DNA of 64,000 bases, taken from contig JAPNXP010000007.1 of the NCBI GenBank assembly GCA_028753945.1, positions 1,116,001-1,180,000 on the forward strand, given 5' to 3'. How positions within the stretch are numbered: position 1 is the first letter of the stretch; each line of letters begins with the position of its first letter. The stretch comes from Hexactinellida sp. DTS-2022. Taxonomy: Eukaryota; Porifera; Hexactinellida. A program made the translations under genes and the position numbers. This document shows positions 46,901-55,943 of this stretch, in pieces. The notes under the pieces are model-generated. The model was not told the DNA's origin and searched no databases. It saw only the letters and a list, made by a program, of their open reading frames with translations.

Positions 46901-49077
46901 AACATATTATACATTCAGAAACCCTGGAGTACAGTTTCTATATTCTATTGAACTTTACACTTTAATGGCATTGAAGCAATGCATCTTCATATATATTTCA
47001 TACAAGAATAGATACCTTTGTAAAATCTTTTGTTACCTTATGATCTGAGCGTATTAGTTTGTTTGAAACTCCCTATCCAATTATATACTATAACAATGTA
47101 TATATGCAAAGTTAACGGTTAATAAAGATGTTATTGGTCTGTAGAATTAGTTGTGTAATTGCGTAATTCTTCTATAAATGAGTGCATTAACTGCATTGCA
47201 TTTGGTATAATATATAAGTGAATATCTAATTTCCTATCGCCACATGGTAAAATTTCAGTGGTAACATTGTTTCTAAAGTACGGAGTAATATTTAACTGTA
47301 CTTATGGGTTATAACTTAAATAATTATTTGATATGTCTGAGTCTTATTTACTATTCTAATAATATAATTAACCATGGCCTACTTAATATACGGCTAAATA
47401 TGTCACCGAAAAGTTCATGAAACGAGAAGGCCAGTTTCTAATTTTCATTCTAAGCTAAATAATGCCTCCTAATGTTATTATTTTCATTGTATATGGGGTA
47501 ATCAACCATCGCGAGTCCAATGGAACCACTTTTGAGAATCTGAGATTTGTGGTTAAGCTGTTTATGCGCCATTTCATGGTAACGGTAACAATCTATAGTA
47601 AAATATAAAAATTTCAAATGTCATAGATTTCATTTTCTTGCTACTTTCTAATAATTTTATAATAGGAAAACTAAATAGGGATATATTTCATACCCCAAAG
47701 GCTACTAAATCACAAAATGGCGACAATCTAAAAGAATTTAAAATTTATAGAGCAACAACATGCTAAAATACAAGTATTATCCGAGTTACAACTTACTATT
47801 TTCGTCCATAAAACGTATACAATTTCTGGTTTATATATATTCATTCTCATTCTGTATTTTGAAAATGTAAACTAAGTATATTAGCAACTTATCTTCATTT
47901 TCTCATAGTTCTTTAGACTCGAATTGTATAATTTGTATATTTGTGGTGTCACCATGAAATGGCGCCTAAACAGCTTAACCACAAATCTCAGATTCTCAAA
48001 AGTGGTTCCATTGGACTCGCGATGGTTGATTACCCCATATACAATGAAAATAATAACAATATGGGGTATAGTTTAGCTTAGAATGAAAATTAGAAACTGG
48101 CCTTCTCGTTTCATTGTCTTCTCTGTGACATATTTAGCCGTATATTATTAAGTAGGCCATGAATTAACACATTTATTTGATTATAGTATGTGTTTACTAT
48201 AGCTAGGGCATTAATATATTTTTACCCACGATCGTACTACCTGGATCACGATCCATTTCCAGGTTCGTGTTTGATCGTAAATCCTTTGCTAAAAGACAGA
48301 ACTGATGCTTTTGTACTCATTCCCAATTACAAAAGTGTTTCTACGCTAATGTTGTATTAATTAAGGCTACCTACTATAATTGACACGTATGTAGCACTTG
48401 TACTATAATTTTTATTTACGTGTATAGTCAGGGTTTCATTTGTCAATTATTATATGCTATTTATACTTGGTGGATGGTGCGAGCACTTTGGCTCAAAATA
48501 TTATTATTATTATTATACCTCTTCCTTGATTAATTACGCTATTCTTAAAGGATCTTAAAAAGGATCTTAGATTCTTTTAGAATCCGAGATCAGGATCCTT
48601 TTTTCTAGGATTGTCTAATTCCGTATGTATTAAGTAGTATTATCCGAACAGCAGTGCTCTGATTCAAAATTCACTGTTCGGATTAGTGAATGAATATATT
48701 TCTATAGCCATCTCTAAAATGAGAACCTCGCTAATCCAAACAAAAGTTAACAAACCTTTTTAATCTAAACAAAACATCTAGTGTACTACTTAAACACTTG
48801 CCTGATACTTATTAGTTATGCTTCCCCAGTAATATAAGCATATTTTAGATTTTCCCCCTTTTATTGGTAATATATTTTGTATCTCCCGTTCGGATTACCG
48901 AGAGTTCCGATTAGCGAGGCTGTACTGTAACGCAGCACTTTGCTGTAGGTTGCTCTACCCAGCGGTAGCGACTACGAAGAGAGCGTAGAGTCGGCAGCCT
49001 CCGGAGACAAGAGCGACCAGTCCAAATCTGATTCTGGCAGTGACAGCGATAGCACTGGTGGGGGAGACAGCGATTGA
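22933..49077 (+). CDS. SSRP1: FACT complex subunit SSRP1 (16 exons)
   Basis: Exons: 22933-22983, 24292-24477, 25936-26041, 26491-26681, 29785-29879, 34296-34565, 35682-36008, 36741-36810, 36872-36980, 39919-39964, 40455-40725, 44011-44183, 44638-44729, 45386-45595, 46417-46522, 48949-49077 (TGA). All use GT-AG with matching phases, giving about 810 residues. SSRP1 with SPT16 forms FACT, the nuclear histone H2A-H2B chaperone for transcription and replication. The SPT16-binding N-terminus reads 'SVKGWNWGKVNF'; the tandem PH region includes 'LHGKTFNYNIPY' and 'RFDEVASVNFARVFGGG'; then an acidic stretch, five DKVR repeats, an HMG box and a Ser/Asp/Lys tail. Exon 12 is one base short (see its own entry). 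Three minus-strand genes lie in introns 4, 5 and 11. Confidence 0.95.
23226..23554. repeat. MITE with family A element inserted (SSRP1 intron 1)
   Basis: Outer inverted ends CAGTAGAACTCGGTTGTAAC and 'gttatgactgagttcCACTG'. A family A copy (23272-23427) sits inside. A fragment of the outer family recurs at about 30480-30615. Confidence 0.65.
25574..25771. repeat. pogo-like MITE, family C (SSRP1 intron 2)
   Basis: Ends CAGTTGACTCCGCTTAA and 'ctctattaagcggagtatACTG', with TA at the tips. Further copies: 17157-17258, 39318-39484, 49697-49872, 59238-59427, 60460-60641, and a half copy at 43776-43873. Confidence 0.8.
27130..28857 (-). CDS. MRPL2: mitochondrial ribosomal protein uL2m
   Basis: Three exons on the minus strand, inside SSRP1 intron 4: 28857-28741, 28074-27919 and 27510-27130 (TAG). 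All are in phase 0 and give 217 residues. Exon 1 starts MCSLLRGSVSLLRINNI, a plausible mitochondrial presequence (Arg, Ser, Leu, no acid). Exon 2 has 'VRIIKFMKSVKRSGYVALVA', and exon 3 the uL2 core: 'GNTYPLSCVPDGLDVFNLEV', 'GGGGKIARGAGVC', 'CKATLGSVGNKGHD' and 'LGKAGTA'. uL2 lies near the peptidyl-transferase centre of the large subunit. The N-terminal RNA-binding block usual in this family (around Gly-Gly-Gly-His-Lys) was not found between exons 1 and 2, and the C-terminus is short. The core is clear; exon 1 is less certain. Confidence 0.85.
27522..27838. repeat. minisatellite, about eight units of 36-40 bp
   Basis: Tandem units on the theme 'tagctctattaagtattaac' followed by 'tggyatctgtactatacag', alternating between two variants (catcagcatacag and tatctgtactatacag). 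It lies in uL2m intron 2 and SSRP1 intron 4 at once, and begins within 12 bp of the uL2m exon 3 acceptor. Confidence 0.9.
28153..28400. repeat. repeat family BB with MITE Z inserted
   Basis: 28177-28274 is a MITE with ends CAGTGGAGTCTCCGAATAAC and 'gttttgggaaactctACTG'. It splits an older repeat (aaaccggtttttcctaac ... agaaaaatcagtttggact) whose uninterrupted copy lies at 32508-32680. A CAAA microsatellite is at about 28446-28470. Confidence 0.65.
28621..28702. repeat. short family B MITE
   Basis: AGTGAACTCTCGTTATAACG ... 'cgttataacgggagttcACTG', nearly all inverted repeat. It sits 39 bp downstream of the uL2m exon 1 donor on the minus strand. Confidence 0.75.
29163..29754. mobile_element. 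family E element interrupted by family D
   Basis: In SSRP1 intron 4, ending 30 bp before exon 5. Ends AGGCTGAAACGAATATTCG and 'tattcgTTTCAGCCCTA'. A family D insertion (29538-29737) with ends CAGGTAAACCTCCCAAAGCG and 'gctttgggaggtttacCTG' lies near its right end. The D block holds two tandem units with several 'cttctcggaggttgccg' repeats. Confidence 0.8.
29961..30247. repeat. MITE in SSRP1 intron 5
   Basis: Inverted ends 'ggctgtattagctcattttt' and 'caaagtgagttgatacagcc', with repeated 'caactca/tgagttg' motifs in between. Twelve bases 'gcttggctgtat' recur just outside the right end. Confidence 0.65.
30765..33004 (-). CDS. coiled-coil/NHL-like (TRIM-type) protein
   Basis: Two exons on the minus strand inside SSRP1 intron 5: 33004-32732 (donor gtaatt) and 31802-30765 (acceptor tag), joined in phase 0 into about 436 residues. 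Exon 1 is almost wholly coiled coil ('SVQKLKLRATKQHRRVRNKV', 'ETAINNDVTRLQEMMQ'), like the region after B-boxes in TRIM proteins. Exon 2 has propeller-like repeats: 'RLTPGPENTFYLLDARDNLI', 'PRYLAVDANDCIYTISSQTN' and 'SLTPAGDILIHSCAH'. No RING or B-box is present. The architecture resembles the NHL relic at 3840-5051, though the sequences are distant. Likely a cytosolic binding or scaffold protein; its partner is unknown. Codon use is GC-richer than the surrounding intron, as for a maintained gene. Confidence 0.8.
32508..32680. repeat. repeat family BB (uninterrupted copy)
   Basis: Ends 'accgaaaccggtttttctaa' and 'aaataccggtttcaactg'. Located in intron 1 of the coiled-coil/NHL gene, just downstream of its first exon. 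Confidence 0.6.
33325..33736. repeat. family X and family Y MITEs
   Basis: 33325-33516: CAGTGGTGTTTGCGGAATAG ... 'ggcgaacaccactttACTG' (family X). 33554-33736: CAGTGGTACCGCGATTATCC ... 'gattaatcgaggttgaACT' (family Y). Both lie in SSRP1 intron 5, just upstream of the NHL-type gene on the minus strand. Confidence 0.65.
34664..34733. repeat. 70-nt near-perfect palindrome in SSRP1 intron 6
   Basis: 34664-34686 and 34711-34733 are perfect 23-bp inverted copies (ctttgcgaagcgggttttat...). The 24 bases between are themselves almost self-complementary around 'gtgttgcaacac'. The flank 'aaatgaccttg' and relatives recur at about 23836-23935 and 36185-36290, so it belongs to a dispersed repeat. Confidence 0.8.
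34946..35189. repeat. family E half element
   Basis: The right end 'tattagTTTCAGCCCTA' at 35189 is clear, with 'cgaatattc' motifs inward. The left end is not recognisable. Confidence 0.6.
37063..38639. mobile_element. 1.58-kb DNA transposon with internal insertion
   Basis: In SSRP1 intron 9. The 25-bp ends (AAGCCCACCATACACGATGC... and its inverse at 38615-38639) differ by one base; TAATTT flanks both sides. Subterminal regions carry many 'gcaacattgttgc' palindromes (37080-37170, 37625-37735, 38505-38620). About 37165-37626 is a second element with 'tacccgg' motifs inserted near a CTAG. A 73-codon minus-strand frame (38418-38197) has no recognised function. A transposase was not identified. 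Confidence 0.75.
39318..39484. repeat. family C MITE (SSRP1 intron 9)
   Basis: CAGTCAACTTCCCTTAATAG ... 'attaatcggagtcaaGTG', TA flanks. Confidence 0.75.
41271..42542 (-). CDS. TRAF-like zinc-finger/MATH protein
   Basis: Intact single-exon gene of 423 residues (ATG at 42542, TAG at 41271) inside SSRP1 intron 11, on the opposite strand. Residues 41-65 have Cys pairs ('CTRCKGIMREAC', 'CFLC') in a degenerate RING-like region without the usual His. Residues 88-230 form TRAF-type zinc fingers, 240-285 a coiled coil for trimerisation, and 293-423 a MATH/TRAF-C domain ('WPFKGKSIVILVNQ', 'DPFCKKGVILLYV'). TRAF proteins couple receptors to signalling complexes through MATH-peptide contacts; this one probably lacks ubiquitin-ligase activity because the RING is incomplete. 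A decayed relative is at 1413-2480. The gene is GC-richer than its intron. Receptor partners are unknown. Confidence 0.9.
   Translation of the reverse strand: MHRPDVRESLLYTHTEEGFNGYRRELLITQLTPIEESFLVCTRCKGIMREACSTNEGLLQICFLCRENTEEPYQNLASARKSVLELKVKCPLSGKKCEWKGKMSDISQHLDECACYLIECSLDCGEIIQRGNALLHKTTDCPMKPIKCEFCDNRFSPILLIDHEEECKNTPILCSNQCGMQVKKADIDYHLKSECPNSLSPCSFAQYGCGATQMKRESLKEHMRSNNELHTALLSEYIAATQTAVLERISQLESAEKDRAKQIEELTKQNNKLSNKVRHLNDIIMTSLVGSLLRWRIVGFASDTNYYESPALVIEGYTLKCNISLEDAKLQVRLSTIKGPGDKNAKWPFKGKSIVILVNQDRDNESLYFEGEEVELVRNFYDNLGDSINHNKRLCSIPIASVIRDPFCKKGVILLYVLVKAIA
43776..43873. repeat. family C half element
   Basis: The right end 'gattaagcggagttagCTG' is clear and the left end diverged. 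It lies 137 bp upstream of the SSRP1 HMG-box exon. Confidence 0.6.
44011..44183 (+). CDS. SSRP1: SSRP1 exon 12 (HMG box), one base missing
   Basis: This exon encodes 'KSKKNRDPDC' and then, only after a shift of one base at about 44038-44042, 'PKKPVSAYMIWFGEERKN', the start of the HMG box. The incoming phase from exon 11 is 0 and the outgoing phase to exon 13 is 0, so the length should be a multiple of three, but it is 173. Family proteins read '..KDPNAPKRPMSAYM..' across this point. A dropped C in 'gattgcctaag' fits best, either as an assembly or sequencing error or as a real allele. Confidence 0.85.
44812..44967. repeat. MITE family V (SSRP1 intron 13)
   Basis: CAGTAGATGTCGGATATAAG ... 'cttataaccggcatccACTG' with TA flanks. 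Another Tigger-like terminal design. Confidence 0.75.
45787..46097. repeat. foldback element L (CCGTTAC repeats)
   Basis: In SSRP1 intron 14. Ends CAGTGATGTGCTCCGTTACT and AGTAACGGAGCACATCACTG are perfect inverses; the interior is made of 'ccgttac/gtaacgg' units in both orientations. A second copy runs off the window end (63761-64000). Confidence 0.85.
47373..48161. mobile_element. long-TIR MITE (family K) with 7-bp target duplication
   Basis: In SSRP1 intron 15. Inverted arms of roughly 200 bp: CATGGCCTACTTAATATACG at the left and its inverse at the right, both with 'aagctgtttaggcgcc'-type and 'gagaatctgagatttgtggt' blocks. AATTAAC flanks both sides (47366-47372 and 48162-48168). The middle is AT-rich, without coding capacity. 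A solo right arm is at about 50429-50622. Confidence 0.85.
48640..48927. repeat. family W MITE next to SSRP1 last exon
   Basis: 'tatccgaacagcagtg' at the left and 'ttccgattagcgaggctgtACTG' at the right. The right tip is 21 bp upstream of the SSRP1 exon 16 start, so the element supplies DNA close to the acceptor. Confidence 0.65.
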
Positions 49078-50689
49078 TGCCAGCTTTTACCTTGCTCACT
49101 TACAGTTATAACTTAGTTGTTACGCCTCAGAGTATCCATTTGTGATTCTAGTGTTTGTGTTAAATTGGATAATTGTATTGGAGATGAGTTTTTAATATTA
49201 ACTATTATTAAGTTTAGCAAAAATATAATCTAATACTTTAACCTAGGATTTGTTGCTAGACTCAGGTTGTTCATTGGGAACTAATTAAGCTTGTAACTCT
49301 CTTTATTTGTTAATTCATATTATTATTCATTTTTACATCACTCTAACGAAGAGTCCTTAATCAGAGATAAATAAAATATATTTATTATTACTGAAAACAA
49401 GGCCATTCATTACTTAGAACAGTTCAACACAAGAGTACGATCAAACGTAGCTTATTGAATATAGTAGTTAACAGTTCAATCGAATTCCACTATTCAGTCA
49501 AATTCCACTCGATTCCACTATTCAGTCAATCCCATCATTATTGTGAATTTGATAAATACGATTGGGTTTGATTTGATTATAAACCTAATACAGTGATGTG
49601 AAAAATAATTATAATAATTTGCATCACATGATTTAATTAATTAACTTAAATATTTAATAAATCCATTAATACGGTATTTATTAATTATATTATATACAGT
49701 TGACCCCGCTTAATAGAGTCACCTCGGGACCAGGTCAACTTGACCCGAATAAGCGGAGAAATCTATTAATCGGAAATATTTAAGCCAAAATGTAATTCCG
49801 TCCTATAAATCCTGTGAAATGTTGACCCAATTAAATCTATTAACCGGTGGCTCTATTAAGCGGAGTCGACTGTATTTGAAAATAATAAATATATATTAAT
49901 AATTAATAATTGAATGACTGAATCAAAATACTATAATATGTAGACATGCAATGCGATATACTTTTTGTACAGATGTCAATGAGTTCTAGGGTTACGGAGG
50001 AATTTGGTTATATATTCATTCAAGCTTACAAATCGATCTCTTTTTATTTTGAAACCATTTTTTCCCTAATCTCCATCAAGCTCTATCTTAAGTGAGTTAT
50101 GAATATTTGTAAATGTCGTTGGTTAATTAATTAAAAAAGCTAGTATATTAATGTTCCTTTTCTGATAGTTCACATACTATATTTCCAGTGGCGTAACCAG
50201 GATTCTTTCCATTCATTACTTGTAATATGCCAGTACTTTGTTTAACTGAGTATTTCATGCTTTATATTGTTGTTAATGAATGTTTGTTATAGGTGAGGAA
50301 TGACCGTATCTGACTTGGGTGTTCTACTCGAATTCTCACAAGAGTTGTCCCAATCTGAAATCAGTAAAATCTCCGTGAATATGGTCCTGCCAGCGAATAA
50401 TATATCCGGAATACAATTTATAAATTAAATGGCGCCTAAACAGCTTAACCACAAATCTGAGATTCTCAAAAGTGGTTCCATTGGACATGCAATGGTTGAT
50501 TATCCCATATACAACCCAAATAATAACAATAAGGGGCATAGTTTATCCTAGAACGAAATTTATGGCCTTCTATTTTTTTGCCTTCTCGGTGACATACACG
50601 GCCGTATATTAAGTAGGCCATGGCCGTAACCCAGATTGGCACTCTATGGAAACTATTCGCTGTGATAGAAAGAGGAAATCGAGAATGAG
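49078..50689. repeat. intergenic: SSRP1 3' region, family C MITE, solo family K arm
   Basis: 49697-49872 is a family C MITE (CAGTTGACCCCGCTTAATAG ... 'taagcggagtcgaCTG'). 50188-50205 'ccagtggcgtaaccagga' resembles a hAT terminus without a partner. 50429-50622 is a solo arm of the family K element. It ends about 70 bp before the first readable NACHT codons, so it may have truncated that gene. Confidence 0.65.
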
Positions 50690-52957
50690 TTTATCAGTAA
50701 ATGGAATTGTTTAGGATTACCAAAGGCCCCCAATTTGTCTAAAGACCTTACCAAACATGTTACAGAATGCGACGGTGAAAGACTCTTGCACATTATAGAC
50801 GGGTTGGATGAATTCACTCAAAAAATACCTTTCGAAAGCTCTTATTTCAGTTATTGTTAACTCTCCAATCTTTGACCCGATCCACTATCAACCTTACCAG
50901 TAGACCTGGGCCTTGGACCGAATTATCTGTTCATGGGTTGAAGGTCAATCGGTATTACCAAGTGCTGGGGTTTTCTCCACCTAATATAGACTTGTATTTT
51001 GAGAAACAAATAAAAAACACATACAAACTTATAGAGTGTAGCAACTTGTTAACTAGACATGATGAAATCAATAAGTTGTCGCTAAGATTTTTCAGACATC
51101 AATACACTGACCATTGACCAAGCTTCTTGAGTTAATTATTTACCTCATCAGATGAAACTTATGAGAATAAAATTATCCGAATTCTCAAAAGTGAAAGATA
51201 TTCTTTCACTTCACCCAGACATATACTCAAGTGTTTGCATAGAATAAGGTTTATTGCCTTCCTGGGTGTGGCTAATCGGGAACTTGCTTCTTCTGATAAT
51301 GTACCTCTTTATATTGGAAATAATGAATATTACAGGCACTGTCTTGGTCTTGCACATGAACACTACAAACTTGAGTCAGTAGGCATAATAACTAAAGTAT
51401 GGACCTTCGCCCACTTGACAATGCAGGAATATACTGCTACTATCTGACCAACAACACTCACTGGACGAATCAATTCTTAGTGTTCGAGGCATCTCCCACT
51501 CAAAAGTGAGAACTTTTCTCCGTTCAAGATGGTACTAAGGTTTTTGCGCGGTGTTCAACAACAATAATCAGCTCAGCTGCTCTGCTCACCATATTGTCTA
51601 AGTCCAAACTCATTAACACACAAATTAACGGTCTGCCAATGATTCATCAGTTAATCTATGATGTGGAGGATACATTTATACCGCATGCTGGATGGTATAC
51701 ATTTACTGAAAAATATTTGCTGTTAAACACACTTTTATATGAAACTAATTCAACTTCAATTCCGAATTGGTTTGCATACCTCAAACAGACTACCAAATCC
51801 AATTAGCTTTTATACAAGAATGTTTTGCGATTATAACTAATGAGTGGCACTGTTTTCTAGAGTCTCTTGAAATGGTTATAAGATACAGGTTGATTACACA
51901 GAGGCTAAAATATTTATAGTCAAAGAGTTATTGGAGAAAATGAAATTCTGCTTAGTTAGCTACTTTGCTTTGAGAATTGGTGGAATTCCGAATTCTAATT
52001 ATATCTTTAATTTCACTTAACTTATCAGAAGAGCTGAATTGCCGTCTTAGACTATACAATTATTACTAAGATAAGCCTACTATGAAATTCCGGCAATTAT
52101 TATTTTCTCTTCAGACACAAATGGGTTTATCAGTTACTTTATCTCATCATTGGAATTGATTTCAAATGCATATTCAAATCGATTATTATATCAATTGGCC
52201 AATCTGCTATCTGGTATTGATCATTTCTGTCTTAGCGAGGATAAACTAGTCAATTTGATATGTTCAAGTATATTCGCCACGCCAGCATTAAACTATTCTC
52301 AAAGTTCTGTTTCCAGCCCTTGGTCGGGCATCCCAACTTAAATGCATTCGCGATACATACCGATAGCAGTTCGTTGCTATGTTTGCACTATTCTCAAACT
52401 TTCAAAAATTAGAATTAATGACCACTCAATACTTCCTCACCTAATGCATCTATCTAGGATTATCTATCTAGTAAACTACAAGATTACACTGAGGTTGAAA
52501 CAGACCCAAATATATCAAGTTTCCTTCTCCATGTAATTATTAGGAACGGATACACTTTGATAGTTGTTAAGTTAGCATGTTTAGTGTAATTGGTTTGAAA
52601 TTTTGGAGAAGACTGCTCAATACTTTCAAATTCGGGCAGAATTTATTTTAATTAGAGTTGACGGCAACATTGATAAGTATCTCATGATGTTATTCACTGG
52701 TTTAGAACAGGCAAATCCTTAAAATCATTGGCCATTTAAGATTGTATACAGTTCCATTATATGATTAGAATTGAGGCATTTGTGTGTCGGCCCTGCTATC
52801 ATATATTTAGTTGTAATTGGGCGTGGACAGAAAGAGAGAGAGTTATATGTGACTGACTTCCGGAACTGATAATGAGCAGGTCGAGCTTTTGAAGTTAGCA
52901 ACTGATGAGTGTGGAATTGAGCTTAATTTAAAAGAAAATACTTATTCATACCATTAA
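50690..52957 (+). pseudogene. NLR-like (NACHT) gene relic
   Basis: Begins with 'ENEFISKWNCLGLPKAPNL', then a Walker B-like 'IIDGLDEFTQKIPFE' (about 50690-50850). After a frame change come 'RSTINLTSRPGPWTEL' and 'YYQVLGFSPPNIDLYF' (50854-51117), the sensor region and winged helix. Further frames (51235-51447 with 'FAHLTMQEYTA', 51594-51806, 52150-52536) resemble the end of the NACHT-associated helices and degenerate LRRs. A last frame 'LLKLATDECGIELNLKENT' ends at TAA 52955-52957. NACHT ATPases of this kind are innate immune sensors in sponges and other animals. Many stops and frame shifts, and a missing Walker A, make this a relic. It is a sister of the piece at 10254. Confidence 0.8.
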
Positions 52958-53099
52958 GGTAAATGTTGCCTAAACCATCAAATTGTTTCATATATTGACT
53001 CTCGAATGTCCATACATTTGTTTATACATTTGTTTATTCAATCTTTATCGATATCTGTATACAGCGGTCTTCGTTTATACACTCCGGCAATCACTATTA

Positions 53100-53219
53100 C
53101 TGTGGAGTTCGCGTAATAGCAAGTCGAATTTTGCATCAAATTTGCTTGCTAATAGGCGAACTTGTCAATAGAGCAATAATTTATATAATTATTGCTATTA
53201 AGCGATCACCACTGCACTG
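53100..53219. repeat. family X MITE
   Basis: 'CTGTGGAGTTCGCGTAATAGC' at the left (the left C is shared with the flank) and 'ttaagcgatcaccaCTG' at the right. Confidence 0.6.
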
Positions 53220-54240
53220 TATTCGAAAAATATATCTGCTAATATAGTAGCATATATATTTCAGATACTATAAGTATCCACTACACTGGATAAGTATTCA
53301 AGTGAGTTATGGATGATAAATTTGCTTTAAATATTTTACAAGCGAGGGCGAGAACGCACATGGCGGATTATAATATTTTGGACATAAATGCAAAATTATT
53401 TTTTCGATTTTCTGCAATTTTCGATACAAATTTTTCACAAGCCGCTCAGCGGATTCAGACGAAGTATACTTTTGAATATCAATACGTATGTTAGAAAAAG
53501 AAAATTGCAATAATTTCTAAATTTATCCTAAGAGATCTTCCTTTGTTCTAACTTCGAATATCATTTTAATTTAATTATATTTACTCTATTCACAGCCGCA
53601 AGTTTTATAGGTTTCGGCTATATTATTGTTAGTTGTAAGTCGGATAATTTGGGACTTATACTCATTCCTATTATCTTACATTATTACTACTTTCTCCGAT
53701 GATCTGCTTTTCATATTTTCTAGGTTTACAAACAGACATGCTTTCTACAAAAATATTATGTTGCCCTGTAAATCGATATTTTGTATTTTTATTGTGTTGT
53801 GATTTTATTTTGATTTATCTTTTCAAATAAAACGGTACGTGTTTGTAGAACAGTTCAACCCTGTTTGTATGGGATGTCACGAATCTAAGGGAGCAATTCA
53901 AATGTTACGTAACGCTTTCAAGATTTACTGGCTAATTAATGTTTGACAGACATTCCTTTTTCTGCTCAAATGGTCCGGGGTGCTTAACTTTAAGGATTTT
54001 GCGTTACTTAGCGTTTGAACGGCCCAAAGTATTTGCTATGCACTAAATTATTTTAGTAGTGCTCCTACAAAGGGATTGTTATTGTTATGACTGAAATATA
54101 TACTAGACGGATGTTTACCAGAAATAATATTGCTAATATATTTTAGTGGGATGATAATTCGAGTGAAAAGGTAACTGTCATAATTATGCTAGTATGTACT
54201 GTGCTAATATTTATAAAATAAACTGGGGTTTGATCAAAGT
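53220..54240. other. no gene seen
   Basis: AT-rich. Open frames at 53309-53494 on both strands lack recognisable features. 'ttttgcgttacttagcgtttgaacggc' near 54000 resembles 'gcgtacgtaacgtttgaacggcac' near 44310, suggesting an old dispersed repeat. Confidence 0.4.
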
Positions 54241-54384
54241 CAGCGTTTCTCAACCTTTTTCAGTCGGTATCCCCCTTAGAGAATCGCACCAGTTCCCATC
54301 ACCCCCTCTCCGATTGTATCCTATCTCCCCTGACCGTTTCACCGCCCCCCTCGCTTCTCGTACCGCCCACGTTGAGAAACCCTG
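54241..54384. mobile_element. hAT MITE (CAGCGTTTCTCAACC ends)
   Basis: Ends CAGCGTTTCTCAACC and 'gttgagaaaccCTG'. The flanks ATCAAAGT (54233-54240) and ATCTAAGT (54385-54392) are an 8-bp duplication with one change. The interior is pyrimidine-rich (cccccctc). This terminus is characteristic of hAT elements. Confidence 0.85.
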
Positions 54385-55943
54385 ATCTAAGTTCACTAAT
54401 TATAAATTGTTATTTTTGAAGAATATTCACGAAAATGATATAGTTCCTGTGTCCAATACTTTAGATTATTTTAATTAGCGCTGCTATTCCCTGAGAACTT
54501 GAATTTGTTCTTGTAATACTCTACTACTCCTTGTAGTTCGAGCCATCACTAGTTGATTTACGTCACAAATAATAATTCATGAGTTATTTCAAGTTATTTG
54601 CCATTTTTTAATGAATTTTCAACCCCGGTTTTGATTACATTTTTATATTCTGTCCACATAAATAGATCAACGTACTATTTTATGAAGCTAATATAATTAT
54701 TTAAAGTATTTATTGATTTTCACTAAAGACAGAGGTCAATGACAATTTTATTTATTGTTAATCAATTCCTTTCATATTATTTACCTAGACTGTTAGACTG
54801 AGAATTAAGCTCCACAAGTGTAAGGTTGCATTCCCATTGACCAACACTCTGTTGCTTTAATTAGCACAAAACTCTACTTAACAAATTGGATTAAACTCCT
54901 TAATTCAATAACCTTAAGATAATAGCTCTTTGCATCTCTGGGTTATTGGCTACTTCCTTACCACTGCTGCTGCTAGCTGGCAACTGCTGTTATATGCAAA
55001 TTGTCGGTTCAACTGAACATGACAAGATCAATCCCTTCCTATTGAATTGTCATCTCACGGCCTGGTTTCCAGCTGTGGAGTACGAATAGGATAAGTTTGT
55101 AGACTATTGTGTTTGAGCATTATCAGTTTGTAAGGTTTGAAATGAGAATAGAATTCTCAGGAATTATGTTGGTTAAGATTTCCTATTGTTTCTACTTAAA
55201 CACTGAATTTCAAAGTGATATTATGCTGATATGCACTTATTGGATGTTTTATTAAAATATCTAATTAAGATAGTGTAGCTCGTTATTTAGATGGATTGAA
55301 GGTCACAATTCTCTTTATTCCCTTCCCCTAGGCTTCTATTAATTCAGCATCATCATTTTACGATTGCAGGCTTTGCAGCTTATAATATGAATATTGCGAT
55401 GCATTACGTGAGCACACACAAATGTAGTCTAGCCAATCCCGACTTTATATTTAGTCCCGTAACCAAGGGGTTGGGGGGGGGGGCTCACCCCCCTAAGAAT
55501 TTCTTAACTTTTAAACTCCGTTGAGTATATACGCCTAGGGTTTCCTAATATATTATGAGACTCAACTATTCATAGCCAAACCCTAGTATATTACATTTGG
55601 GTACAAGATGACGATATCTTTCGATACATGCTCAGTATTTCCTAAAATACTTATTTTCGGTTATTTTGATTGCGAATAACTTAAAATGGTCATTTTATAG
55701 TTTCCTAGACTATTCTCTATACGCCCCCTAAATCGGCACTAATAACATGCAATCCCTACTTACACGCATTAATATAGACTATATGTGTAGCGCCAAGCCA
55801 TCAGTTATAACTCTATCGAATATTCGAAATAATAAATATTGGTTCAGTTAGGTGAACAAATGCATGCAAATAACTCGGAGTCCGGTTAACACGAATTTAC
55901 GGATAACACCAACAAATTAATACGATCCCTTGTTATTAGTATT
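54385..55943. other. no gene seen
   Basis: AT-rich, no supported coding frame. A G10-type run with 'gtaaccaagggg' at about 55460-55490 may be a hAT end. Confidence 0.4.
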
